Shown here piece by piece: positions 1 to 8,289 of a stretch of 20,344 bases of DNA. Source of the stretch: Magicicada cassinii (taxonomy: Eukaryota; Arthropoda; Insecta; Hemiptera; Cicadidae); NCBI GenBank assembly GCA_028571305.1, contig JAOXNS010544216.1, forward strand, positions 1 through 20,344, given 5' to 3'. Position 1 is the first letter of the stretch; every line of letters begins with the position of its first letter. The notes beneath the pieces were generated by a model. It saw nothing but the letters and a program-made list of their open reading frames with translations, had not been told where the DNA came from and did no database searches. The position numbers and the translations under genes are program-made.

Positions 1-60
1 TGGAATGTTTTTACTACAAACTCGGTCGCCGCGCGGCCGCTCCGCCAGTCACTTTCTTTC
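1..60. other. GC-rich edge segment, unassigned
   Basis: The first 60 bases are far richer in GC and CpG than the next kilobase, and include a GCGGCCGC octamer at about 35-42. The plus frame starting at base 1 is open past this segment, and a minus frame is also open across the GC-rich part. This could be the edge of an exon, a promoter or 5' UTR, or another repeat cut by the window boundary. No motif identifies it. Confidence 0.2.
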
Positions 61-700
61 GTTAATCAGGGTATAGTGAGATCTATGCAAAAAATATATT
101 TAAAAATCCACAGAAAAATATATTACGAAGGTTAAAATATGTGTAACGTATTCTTTAAATTATTTTAAAATATGTTAATATATTCACGTATATATAAATT
201 AAAAATGTATAAGCATAAATTGGATAAACATTAAGTGAACAACAAACATGACAATACATGTTAATTGCTAGATACAGTAAACAAATAAAATAAAACAAAG
301 AAAAACAAACAAACGAATGAAAAGTTAAATGAAATGAGCATAAGCAAATAAAATTAACGATAACCAACAACATCGTTACCAGAACGAAAACAATCCGAAA
401 ATAAAGAACAGTTAATCGGCCAATTTCAGTCAACTAAATGAATTTTGCAAGGCCTACACCAAAAATTACGTAACATGTCAACAATAACGTCAAGAATAGA
501 CCTACATATTCGACATGCAATCGCGTGTATTTATTGACATAAAATAATTTATTCTTTTACTTGAAAAAGTTTTGTGAAGGATCGTGTGCTGTCCAATGTG
601 TCCATATTTATTTTTTCGTACTTAAGTATAGAATATTATCATACACAATTAAGGTACAAATTAAAATTACAATCTGTACCATACTTGAATGAATTGCAAA
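61..700. other. AT-rich spacer, nothing recognised
   Basis: AT-rich DNA with runs of A-rich words and scattered stops in all frames. A 92-codon minus-strand frame at 155-433 is full of Phe, Tyr, Ile and Leu, as random AT-rich sequence would give. I do not regard it as a gene. Confidence 0.6.
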
Positions 701-704
701 AATC

Positions 705-750
705 TGTGTGTGTGTGTGCGCGCGCGCGCGAGCGCGCGCGTGCGTGCGTA
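705..750. repeat. (TG)n/(CG)n alternating purine-pyrimidine tract
   Basis: A TG dinucleotide run (about 705-718) passes into CG repeats, interrupted once by GAG, and ends in TGCG repeats. Nearly 46 bases alternate purine and pyrimidine. This is a microsatellite, and the CG part is a classic Z-DNA-prone sequence. The reading frame crossing it (Cys-Ala-Arg repeats) is an artefact of the repeat. Confidence 0.9.
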
Positions 751-1027
751 CACAGGCAACTCTTTAAATAATATGCAAAGGATCTCTGTATTTCTCAAAT
801 CGTGAATATACTGAAATGTTACTCAAAAAGTACAATGAAAACCTTTTCAATGTTTTCTAAGTTACGACGTAAGTAATTATCTAAACAACGTTTTCATACT
901 CACGCTGTTTTGGTTAACCCATCTACAATACTACTACTAAGTTATGCTTAATACAGGCTACTTTCGTCAGAGCTACTTATATTTACTCCCTGCAATGTTG
1001 AATAGATAAACAATTCGAAGAACACTC
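751..1027. other. AT-rich spacer, nothing recognised
   Basis: No frame, repeat or structural RNA stands out here. Confidence 0.5.
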
Positions 1028-1183
1028 ATGTTTAATGTAAATACACTGAAATTTGGAGAACAAATACGAGACAAGACAGACGCGGAAAGTTCGTGAAACG
1101 GTGTGGCTTATATTATAAAGAACAAAACGGTTTCAGGGTATTTTACTGCACAGAATACCTTACCGCTCTTTGTTATAACGTAG
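1028..1183 (+). pseudogene. Possible piggyBac-like transposase fragment (weak)
   Basis: One plus frame runs 51 codons from ATG 1028 to TAG 1181, with a single internal TGA at 1094-1096. Its peptide has the pieces LKFGEQIRDKTD and, after the stop, AYIIKNKTVSGYFTAQN. The spacing recalls the piggyBac transposase stretch that reads roughly 'xFxQYIKxKPxKWGxKxxxxCxxxTGYxxxFxIYTG'. The order of basic, aromatic and TGYF-like residues fits. The invariant tryptophan and the IYTG box are not clearly present. Flanks are AT-rich with no terminal inverted repeat or TTAA duplication that I could see. The match is short, so chance is a real alternative. A second piggyBac-like scrap lies about 5.4 kb downstream on the same strand, but nothing links the two. 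Confidence 0.2.
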
Positions 1184-1909
1184 ACACCGCAAACTTAGAA
1201 ACAAACAGAATACTGACAATAACAGAATTGGAAGTCAGTCCAAGATTTACCGAAAGATAAGTGAAAGGTATTTCGAAAAAAGAGAGAAAGCAAATTGGGT
1301 CAAAATAGGTGGTACACTTTTGCTTACTGAATTGATACGACGCACTGCCTGAATACAGTAGACACAAGCTTTAGATGGTAATGTAAAAGAATGGCCGCAT
1401 TATTATGGATAAGAATCGCACAAACACTTGCAGATTCAGGGAGCTATTTGTGGTAAAGTCATTGGTAGCAAACAACTAGTTAATAGAAGGAAAATAATGT
1501 TTTCAACTTTCTTCTTTTAAAAGGATAAAAATAGTTTTTGCTGACTTTTAACGACGTTTTTTTAATATTTTGAAAATTAAATTAACTGTGCCGAACAAAA
1601 ATTACATGATTTTTCTCTCAGTACAATTATAGAAAATATTATTTTATATTTGTGAGGGAAACGTTTGATTCCTCTTCTGTAAATCAACCTCTGATACCAG
1701 CTAGAAATAGACAAAAGTACTACGGGAGTGCAACAAGCATATAGAAGAAATATAGTTGAACAGGCAGATTCAATTTTGTTTTAACCTTATTGTATAATAA
1801 ATAATCGTTACTTTCTGTAGGTTCCAGTTAAATGATAAATGTTTAAAAGGAATGCGTGTGAACGTGTACAGAATCACTTAGCAAGCGACAACAGTGTAGC
1901 GAATAATGA
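1184..1909. other. AT-rich spacer, nothing recognised
   Basis: AT-rich with many stops in all frames. A 64-codon minus-strand frame at 1173-1367 is low-complexity and hydrophobic and shows no family signature. Nothing else is supported. Confidence 0.5.
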
Positions 1910-2245
1910 GGTCGTAATAACCGTCACCCGGTTCTTATCACGACGTGTAGTTTGACGCACCACAGAACGCGTCTGGCTGCCTTAATTGGATGCGTCTTAT
2001 GCAGCGAAGTCGCCGCGCTTATAAAGTACGATGGCATTTCAGATTACAAAAGGCATTTGTTTGATGTTTATAGTTATAGGTACTACAATTTACCAGAGTT
2101 AGAGCAACACGGAATAGAATACTGTAGGTTAGCTGGTTTCATTCCAGCCTATGATGTAATGTCTGTCTCAGAAAAGAAAGTGCAGGTACCGTGTAGCATT
2201 TTTAACACAATATATATAAACGGTAATGTGCGATCTAAAGGATAA
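1910..2245 (+). CDS. Candidate internal exon, unidentified protein
   Basis: The plus frame is open for about 111 codons from the TGA at 1907-1909 to the TAA ending at 2245, which is long for this AT content. Local GC is raised between about 1920 and 2040. No in-frame ATG lies at the 5' end, so this would be an internal exon or a partial gene. Possible acceptor AGs lie at 1950 (GTGTAG) and 2004 (TTATGCAG). A good donor, TGCAG|GTACCG, lies at 2185/2186. With that donor the exon would end in SEKKVQ. The peptide includes LAALIGCVLC, which is hydrophobic like a signal or membrane segment. It continues as KRHLFDVYSYRYYNLPELE and HGIEYCRLAGFIPAYDVMS, a balanced mix of charged and aromatic residues. 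I do not recognise a family. Alternatives are a decayed transposon piece or a chance frame. Confidence 0.35.
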   Translation, partial: GRNNRHPVLITTCSLTHHRTRLAALIGCVLCSEVAALIKYDGISDYKRHLFDVYSYRYYNLPELEQHGIEYCRLAGFIPAYDVMSVSEKKVQVPCSIFNTIYINGNVRSKG

Positions 2246-2310
2246 CATTTCTACTTGCTTCCTCGAAACAAAAGTATAATAATAATCAATTAGTGTTTTC
2301 TTATTCTTAC

Positions 2311-2365
2311 CTATTAACGATTTGGATCTTGTAGCAAAACTGACATTCGCTGCTGCCACCGCCAT
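2311..2365 (-). CDS. Candidate first coding exon, minus strand
   Basis: On the minus strand an ATG at 2365-2363 in good context (A at -3, G at +4) opens the frame MAVAAANVSFATRSKSLI. This runs straight into a consensus 5' splice site, AATAG|GTAAGAA, at 2311/2310. The 55-nt coding part is alanine-rich and much higher in GC than its surroundings, as first exons often are. Beyond the donor the frame turns AT-rich, as an intron would. No downstream exon on the minus strand was recognised in the 2.3 kb left in the window. The call rests only on the start context, base composition and donor match. A chance arrangement cannot be excluded. Confidence 0.25.
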
Positions 2366-2432
2366 AGTTCTTAGTATTTCTTAATAGGAAGATTGGTTTT
2401 GTAATTTCTATTCTGTCAAGTTATGTCATTAT

Positions 2433-2460
2433 ATTATTATTATTATTATTATTATTATTT
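2433..2460. repeat. (ATT)n microsatellite
   Basis: About nine uninterrupted ATT units follow TATGTCATTAT. It is a plain trinucleotide repeat. Confidence 0.9.
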
Positions 2461-2733
2461 CAATTTTTTCATTTTCAAAAGTATTAAGAAAAATGTTTAT
2501 TCTTTCCTTAATTTTGTTCATTTTGAAGTCTGCCTATATGCATCCTAATTATCCGAAGCAGCCGGTGTTTCCGGACGGAGTTATAACCAAATGTTTTGGT
2601 TACAACTTCGTAAGTCCTTTTCAGTGGCGTGGGAGTTGGCCATTCACGTTTCAGCAGTGTAACCAGGTCATTGTCATCTACGTGGAAAGTTTCAAAGGTT
2701 ATTATTCTTCTAATCAGCTGGATTTGTTTACCG

Positions 2734-3125
2734 TTAAATACTGGCCTCTCCTAGTTGCTTCGGTTCCTCTGCGCCCAATACTACGGTTATCCGTCTAATC
2801 TTACTGCTTCGCTAGATCATCCTCTCATCTTACCTGGCGTCTTCCTCTTCCTTTCTTATGGTTCCGTGGTCTCCAATATACAATGTTTTCCAATATACAC
2901 ATTGCACTTATTTTAATTTTATGACCTGCAAAACTCCATTTAGCTTAACTACCTCGTCAAGAACGTCTTTCACACTAGTTCTGCTTCTTGATCACTCATT
3001 TATTTTCCTATCTTACAGTTTACATACAAAAATCTGTCTTTCCATTCGTTCCGGCTTTGCTTCGCTTTTTTGTGCATACTTGTTCTCATAAGTGTGAGGA
3101 CAGGTAGTATTCGCTGATTACGCAC
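2734..3125 (-). pseudogene. Decayed C-terminal end of an RTE-like LINE reverse transcriptase
   Basis: Read on the minus strand, scattered frames reproduce, in the right order, the region after the RT catalytic core of RTE-like arthropod LINEs. VRNQRILPVLT (3125-3093) matches the family's 'VFNQCVLPVLTYG' box. ERMERQIF (3051-3028), then KINE, matches 'RAMERxMLGVxLxDRxxNE'. SVKDVLDEVVKL (2976-2941) matches 'TKVxDVxxxxxxLKWxWAGH'. GRRQVR-stop-EDDLAK (about 2845-2808) matches 'GRPxxRWxDDI', with the tryptophan now a stop. KQLGEASI then TAA at 2734-2736 matches the terminal 'LGEAYV'. Several stops and frame changes separate these blocks, so it is dead. The catalytic YADD part, the endonuclease and everything further 5' are missing or beyond recognition. 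Open frames on the plus strand (2493-2798 and 2858-3091) are mostly shadows of this relic. RTE is the best clade guess. Another LINE clade with the same tail is possible. Confidence 0.7.
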
Positions 3126-3590
3126 TCTCTAGAATAATAACTCTCTAGCCACTGTTCTGTGTATAGGTGTAAGCTGTACGTGTGTTATTTGAGGAATTCC
3201 GCTGTGAGCGCTCTTAGGTCTACTTTGTTCACCTAAGTAAATTTTCATTACACCTTCTCGGAGCTATTCAGAGATTTTTAGGAATAGGCAAAGAATTTTC
3301 TTTTTAATATGTAAGTTACATAAGATTTGAGCTATCGCAAGGCCAATCTATTATCCTGACATCTCACTTATTACCTGCTGTAAACAGACGTCATTACATT
3401 TTAATAAATGGCCAAAATTTCCAAAGGCTATAGAGTCTTTTGCATAATCTAATATAACGCAATAACAAATTAATCTCTATAATTATTTACTCAACGTATC
3501 AATGTTAATATTAAAGTCAAAGGAATTTGGTTAATGAAAATGAATTCTTTTTGTTATAGTAAATTAAATTTATTTACAGAACTACAGTCA
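3126..3590. other. Spacer, possibly further LINE decay at its start
   Basis: The first 120 bases keep raised GC and may be more of the antisense LINE. I could not align them to an expected motif. From about 3240 the sequence returns to AT-rich DNA with no frame or repeat worth naming. Confidence 0.4.
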
Positions 3591-3611
3591 TTATTATTAT
3601 TATTATTATTA
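3591..3611. repeat. (ATT)n microsatellite
   Basis: A seven-unit ATT/TTA run, the same motif as the tract near 2433-2460. Confidence 0.85.
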
Positions 3612-4007
3612 CAAACTCATAAATCATTCATTATTATTTAACGGGCATCTTTTATCTGGTCTAAAGTTTGATTAAAAGTACATAGGCGTACGCCTAATTA
3701 CTCCAGTGAATAATATTTAAATGAAAGCTGTTATGACAAATCTCGTTTAGAAAAGTTGAATACAGACATCATTTCATTTCATGAGTCAAAACTGCAATAA
3801 AATAAGCAAGTATAAATGAACTGGTGAAGTATTGATAGATGTCATGAAAGCGATAGGCACAGAACTATGAGATTATGATATTCAGGATGTCCGATGACGG
3901 TAGGATATCTCTCAATTGGTTCCGTACTGAAAAATCGAACACACTAAAATAAGCAGAACAGTCACAAAGAAACTGGAACTATTAAATACGACATTGCATA
4001 GCTCAAG
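3612..4007. other. AT-rich spacer, nothing recognised
   Basis: No frame or repeat stands out. Raised GC near 3880-4007 may be earlier parts of the RT relic that follows, but I could align nothing in it. Confidence 0.4.
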
Positions 4008-4200
4008 AACACCTTGACATTGTGGACATCTTGGCCCGTGGTCTTGATATATTTAAACTGTTATGTGGTAGTAAACTTTAGTTACTTAACTACATTCGCT
4101 GACGACGTTGCATTGTGTGGTAAGTGAAGCCGAGGCTGACCAGATGTACAATGTGGTATCATTAACAACGCATTGCAATGATTGTACTCAAACTCAAACG
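4008..4200 (+). pseudogene. LINE reverse-transcriptase core fragment with FADD box
   Basis: The plus frame through 4026 reads SWPVVLIYLNCY and later FSYLTTFADDVALCG, with FADD at 4095-4106. This has the layout of RT motif B into motif C in non-LTR elements: a 'GPxLFxxYIND' stretch followed about 20 residues later by '(F/Y)ADD(I/V)AL'. A one-base shift after 4121 gives SEAEADQMYNVV, a plausible continuation helix, since in LINE RTs the ADD box is followed by an acidic helical stretch. The downstream 'LxLNxxKT' box is not recognisable, and nothing upstream of about 4008 aligns. The FADD-V-A-L context is typical of LINEs. Its sequence is unlike the R1-like copy at 17263-17280, so it is a different element. 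The clade is unresolved. Confidence 0.5.
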
Positions 4201-4854
4201 TTTATTGTTACAAAATACACACTGCAGTTTGTAGCGAACTCAAAGCTTGTATTTTATATTTAATATAAAGTATCGTGAAATATCTTGAAGCTTATAAAAT
4301 TTTCTTTGGCCATTGTCAAAGAATTGATTAAGTATTTATAAAGTGTCAAAGAAGTGTTATAAAGTCTTTAGAACTTTGCATTGATTCCGATCTTAATGGA
4401 GCATCCATGTTCAAAACGTAAAAATGTCAGAATTACTTAGCGCTGTAAATAGTGCTATTGAGGAGAGTTTACTCTATCTCAGTTAACTTAAAATTACGTT
4501 ACAAAATTTTTGTGTGAGTAACCTCATACTTTAAATGTTTGTTTGTATTCCAAACGTTTATTTGTACTAACAAACTCAAACTTTGGCAAATATTCCCACG
4601 TGTACATTCGAAGTTTGAGAATTTTTCATTAGAAGTGGCAGTGTTCAATACGTTTACTCAGGGGTTCTTTGCCAAAAATGCCACTGAATTTTTTGCAATC
4701 AATGTAAAGATATATTTTTTATATGTTAATGAATATTTAAGTCTAGAGGGGAGGAACGTTTTAATAACGTAATGATTTAACAATCATAAATATTATTATT
4801 TGCAATAAAAGCTTACATTGATTAAAGTAAATATAGACTAATTAAGACATGTAA
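4201..4854. other. AT-rich spacer, nothing recognised
   Basis: A 77-codon plus frame at 4539-4772 is Phe/Asn/Lys-rich and has no recognisable motif. I treat it as a chance frame in AT-rich DNA. Confidence 0.5.
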
Positions 4855-4899
4855 TAACAATAAAAATTATTATTGTAACGAACACAAAAAAATGTTAAT

Positions 4900-4992
4900 C
4901 CGTGTCATCATGAAGTTTTATGAAAACAGAAACACAAATGCTAATTGTCATCATGAACCTGTTTATATTTCCAACAATGAGCCTGTTTAAAT
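4900..4992. repeat. Cluster of short imperfect direct repeats
   Basis: TGTCATCATGAA occurs at about 4903-4914 and again at 4947-4958. ATGAACCTGTTTA near 4954 recurs as ATGAGCCTGTTTA near 4977. These look like local slippage or duplication products in otherwise plain AT-rich sequence. Confidence 0.5.
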
Positions 4993-5640
4993 AGAAAGGT
5001 CAAGTTTGATATTTATTAAATCTGAAAGCATACTCTAAGGTAATATTTTCCCTGTATTTACTTTTCTGGAATCTGAAAAGTACGTTCAACTTTTCAAGCT
5101 TTCCACAACAAAAACGTTTTTTATACATAGGTTAGACATAACTGAACCAACATGGTATGGAGAAGAAGAAACTTTTTCCCAAAACTTTATAAAAAATTGT
5201 TGTAATCTTCTTTCACTTAAACTTTAAAGTTCTTTTCATGTACACATTTTAAACATTTGTCACGAAAGTTTAAAGTAAGTTTATATACATTTTTTTACTT
5301 CTTGTTCTGTTTTACGTCATCAAATATTGTCTGTGATTATTGCTTTAGGAACCACTGTCTGTGCCAATCCTAACTACATTTGAGGTTCACGTATACCTGA
5401 CGGCATCAATTTTTATCTCTTTACCTTTAAACAGTAAATCGCGCTCGAATAGAAACATACATGAAGAGAGATTCATTAGGTTTAATGACAAATATAATTA
5501 AAATTTATATTTCAAAGATACAATAATTATTTGAAATTTCACTTTTTAAAAAGAATTTTTATTAAAATGTAAGCTTTTCTTTAAAAAGCATCATACAATA
5601 CAATTATCAAAACCGATCTCAATGTCATATTTTACATATG
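4993..5640. other. AT-rich spacer, nothing recognised
   Basis: No frame or repeat family stands out. It is rich in A- and T-tracts. Confidence 0.5.
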
Positions 5641-6180
5641 ACCTGCGAGTCTCCAAATTTCGCGTCACGTGTATTCGCACACGAGCAGTGAACGCAAAAT
5701 TGATTAACTGTTTAATGGCATTGCCAGGTATTTTCTAGTGAGTCGGTCAAAGTAGACAGCCTTGAGAAAGTTGAACTCTCCGTCTAAGATTAGACGTTGA
5801 TTCATTGGTGCTGTTTATAAATCACATACTGTTAAGTGAGAATTGCCGTACCGTACGATAACATGTTCTATATCATGTAACGTACGCAAAGCTCGGCCTT
5901 GACCGCGGCCAGAATACTTTATCAGATTAGATTATAAACGTAATACAGAATAAACTAAAAATAATTACTTGTTAGCCAGTTGTCATATCACAGAACACGT
6001 TATGACTTTTCATTATGTTCGCGTTCTTAACCGCTATCTAGACTAGGAGGGGCGCGTGTTTATAAATTAAATCCATTAGCAGAAGAAGCTTGAAGGTTTT
6101 TGACCTTTTATTCCCGTTCACCACCGTAAGGTAAAAGAAATTATTGTTTTCGCGTGGGTTCAGCGTCGCCTAAAGTCATT
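5641..6180. other. GC-raised non-coding patch
   Basis: This patch is richer in GC and CpG than its surroundings. It contains an E-box-like CACGTG near 5668, CCGTACCGTACG near 5849, GACCGCGGCC near 5901 and GGGGCGCGTGTTTATAAA near 6049. No frame longer than chance crosses it on either strand. It could be a regulatory region or the remains of an element too old to name. The TATAAA after a GC-rich stretch near 6060 is promoter-like, but no gene follows it. Confidence 0.2.
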
Positions 6181-6535
6181 TATATTTTGATAGCAGACCC
6201 CACGCACATTCACACTATTAACGCACATGCTCAAGGAAGTGAAGATAAACAGACATAAACATAAAAATCACATGTTTAGAAAAATCTAACCAAATGCAAA
6301 TAAATCTAAACTATTTATTTCTAGTTTTCGAAAAATGAAAAATTAGAACAATCCATCACATAATTAGATAATTATTGGAAGTCTGGAATATATAAATATT
6401 ATATGAAACTGAAGATTTGCGTAAGTTACGTATAATTCTTAACACACAAAAAGAGTCTTTAAGAATATTTGTAATTCCAGCTGTTATTACCAGTGGATGC
6501 AGCCACAGTCTTTTTGACCCTATACTTTACGTATC
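6181..6535. other. AT-rich spacer, nothing recognised
   Basis: No feature is supported. The last 50 bases have rising GC and may belong to the transposase relic that follows. Confidence 0.4.
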
Positions 6536-6714
6536 ATGCAACTGTCTCCACACTGTTGGCTAGAACGGTTGACGATCCCAACGCAATTAACGGGAGAAAG
6601 ACAATGTGCATTATGTGGATTTGACAAAAGAGGAAAAAATAACAGATTTATGTGAAAACGATTACGTCGTGTTAAGAAACCGTTTTAAGGAAGATACTCT
6701 AAGATCCCTAGAAC
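6536..6714 (+). pseudogene. piggyBac-like transposase C-terminal cysteine-rich relic
   Basis: From ATG 6536 the plus frame reads HCWLERLTIPTQLTGERQ, then CALCGFDKRGKNNRF. A one-base shift at about 6650 gives CENDYVVL and FKEDTL. This matches the layout of the piggyBac (DDE_Tnp_1_7) C-terminal zinc-binding domain: a His-x-Leu stretch, a basic turn, CxxC, a basic linker, R-(F/Y)-x-C, then 'VxLCxxxCFxxYH'. The first CxxC is kept (6605-6607 and 6614-6616), as are the third cysteine and the V-V-L and FKE pieces. The remaining cysteines and histidine appear to be lost. In the family this tail helps bind the transposon ends. The catalytic aspartate region is not visible upstream, and no TTAA-flanked inverted repeat was seen. 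Another Cys-rich transposase tail is the main alternative. Confidence 0.4.
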
Positions 6715-7090
6715 TTTTTCAGGTTGTAAGCTGTCTTATCATGTTCAATTTATTTTGCTACAAAAAGATCAACTAAATGTTAGTATCCGCGTAAGTCAAG
6801 AAAACTTAGTATGTGCGCGCGTATGTTGTTAGTTTATTTCAGTTTCAGTACACCAACCAAAATTAACATTTCAAAGGACACAAATTTAATAAAAGTAATT
6901 TTAAGTACTTAGTGACAGAAATGGGCAGAGTTGTCAGGAAAACCTTTGTTTGCCAATTATAAATTAAATACATTCTGTACTTGCTTCTAACTGATACTGA
7001 ATTCCTATAAAATAAAAAGAATATTGAAGTGCTTTGAGATTTAATCAATTGGTTTCTCCATTTAATTTAATTTTTGCCGGGTAAGTATTA
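6715..7090. other. AT-rich spacer, nothing recognised
   Basis: A 61-codon minus-strand frame (6863-7048) is typical of random AT-rich DNA. No motif was found. Confidence 0.5.
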
Positions 7091-7639
7091 TTCAAAGCTT
7101 TGAGCTGGAGGGAACGTGCAAAGTACACCCCTACCCAATTCAAAACAGTAAGGGACGATTGTTCCCACTGAAATATCATACACCACACTGTAACTCTCTG
7201 ACTGTGTAACGGCCTTTGATGCAGTTGTCAGGGTTTATTCTATGACCAATAGCAACAGCTGTTTATTCACAAAACCATTAAGTTGGGATTGGGCCTCGTC
7301 CACTTCTCCAAATAAACGTAGGAAAGTTTCATTGTCTTGAATTATAGCCAAAAGCTCAGCAGAGAGATTAATTCGCTGTTCAGAATCACTTTCAACTATC
7401 TGATGATCTGTATCATGTAATATTGCAACGTTAAATCGTCCCGTACGGTTCTATGCACAATACATCAACCCCTCCTCCCACTGCTTAAGAAATTCGTCTG
7501 ATAGAACGTTTTGCACATTGCCTCTGTAGGCCTACTTCACTGCACTTTCCGTAGCTTTAAAGTCTTCCATATATAACCTGACTGCACATTCACTTGGAAT
7601 AGAACCGCGCCTTGTGGGATAAAAGTAACGACTATATGT
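7091..7639 (-). pseudogene. Unassigned decayed coding region, minus strand
   Basis: One minus-strand frame stays almost open for about 183 codons, with roughly three breaks. Random DNA of this composition should give several times more. Local GC is well above the flanks. The longest open run is about 71 codons (roughly 7235-7450). It reads as a soluble, helix-rich, acidic protein, with blocks such as FNVAILHDTDHQIVE, INLSAELLAIIQ and FLRLFGEVDEAQSQL. Other blocks are IPSECAVRLYMEDF at the N-terminal side and SYSVVYDISVGTIVPYC near the C-terminal end. I do not recognise the family. The last block loosely recalls the N-terminal half of PIF/Harbinger transposases ('GxSYxxxxxxFxVxxxTI'), but too weakly for a call. 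It could equally be a decayed host gene, another transposon or a virus-derived piece. It is treated here as a fossil. Confidence 0.4.
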
Positions 7640-8145
7640 CTAGCAGTGGCAACACATAGCCATTTCTGTAAAATGCTTTAACAGTTACAAACTACAGTAT
7701 GATGAGCTCGACATGTCTGAGCATACGGCGATGCATATGAAGCAATCAGTAAATGTTGCATACGTAGTTATGGAAGTTCTCCCAAGAAGTCACAAAAATT
7801 CCCAATCTCTTGGCACACCTGTGTTCTACAATTAACTGTGACTAATCATCACCTAACGCTCGTGTCACAGTTACATTACCAACTTCTTCCTTTTATTGTA
7901 TACTTGATTTTACCACGTCATTCTCTGAGATGTTTCGTTCAGAGGTAATAAATACTTAAATTATTGCACTCTAAGGAAAAAATAAAAAACCGTTAATATT
8001 TTTATTTACCCACCTTTATATTAATAATAAACTAATTGCATAAAAAATGTTATAAGATTAGTCATGGATTTCACATAAGAAATTATATTTTTTCAAACAT
8101 ACAAGAAATACATATATTTGCTTCTTTAGTCTCATATGCTTTCAA
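7640..8145. other. GC-raised then AT-rich spacer, unassigned
   Basis: 7640-7880 keeps raised GC and may be an outward extension of the minus-strand relic. Two different minus frames here look partly coding (for example SWENFHNYVCNIY and LLIASYASPYAQTCRAHH), so neither can be trusted. 7900-8145 is plain AT-rich DNA. Confidence 0.3.
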
Positions 8146-8289
8146 GGAACAGGCGGAGGCAGTTACACCGTTAGAGCAGTGAGAACTCCCGATTGCGTGG
8201 AACATATCCATGAACAAACTATGCAGTACAAGTCACGTGTCTGCACACATGGTGTGGCTGACAAGCAGCTGTATTCTGTCCAGTGTTAA
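8146..8289 (+). pseudogene. Mariner-like transposase DNA-binding region relic
   Basis: A 47-codon plus frame runs without interruption to TAA at 8287-8289. It contains SYTVRAVRTPDCVEHIHEQ, followed by YKSRVCTHGVADKQLYSVQ. This closely follows the hinge between two helix-turn-helix units seen in a large group of insect mariner-like transposases, which reads roughly 'xTVRTPENIERVRxxxxxSPRRSxRKxxxxLGxSxxSVxRIL'. V-R-T-P, the acidic residue, the Val-Glu helix and the later R...G...L..V pattern line up. In the intact family this part reads the terminal inverted repeats. Neither the first HTH upstream nor the catalytic D-D-D/E core downstream is visible, so only a scrap is left. An overlapping plus frame at 8210-8419 is a shadow. 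Confidence 0.45.

Noticed and set aside
7524-7536. GTAGGCCTAC palindromic word, also at 11351
   Set aside because: It is a short palindrome common in many animal genomes. Two copies without shared flanks do not make a feature.
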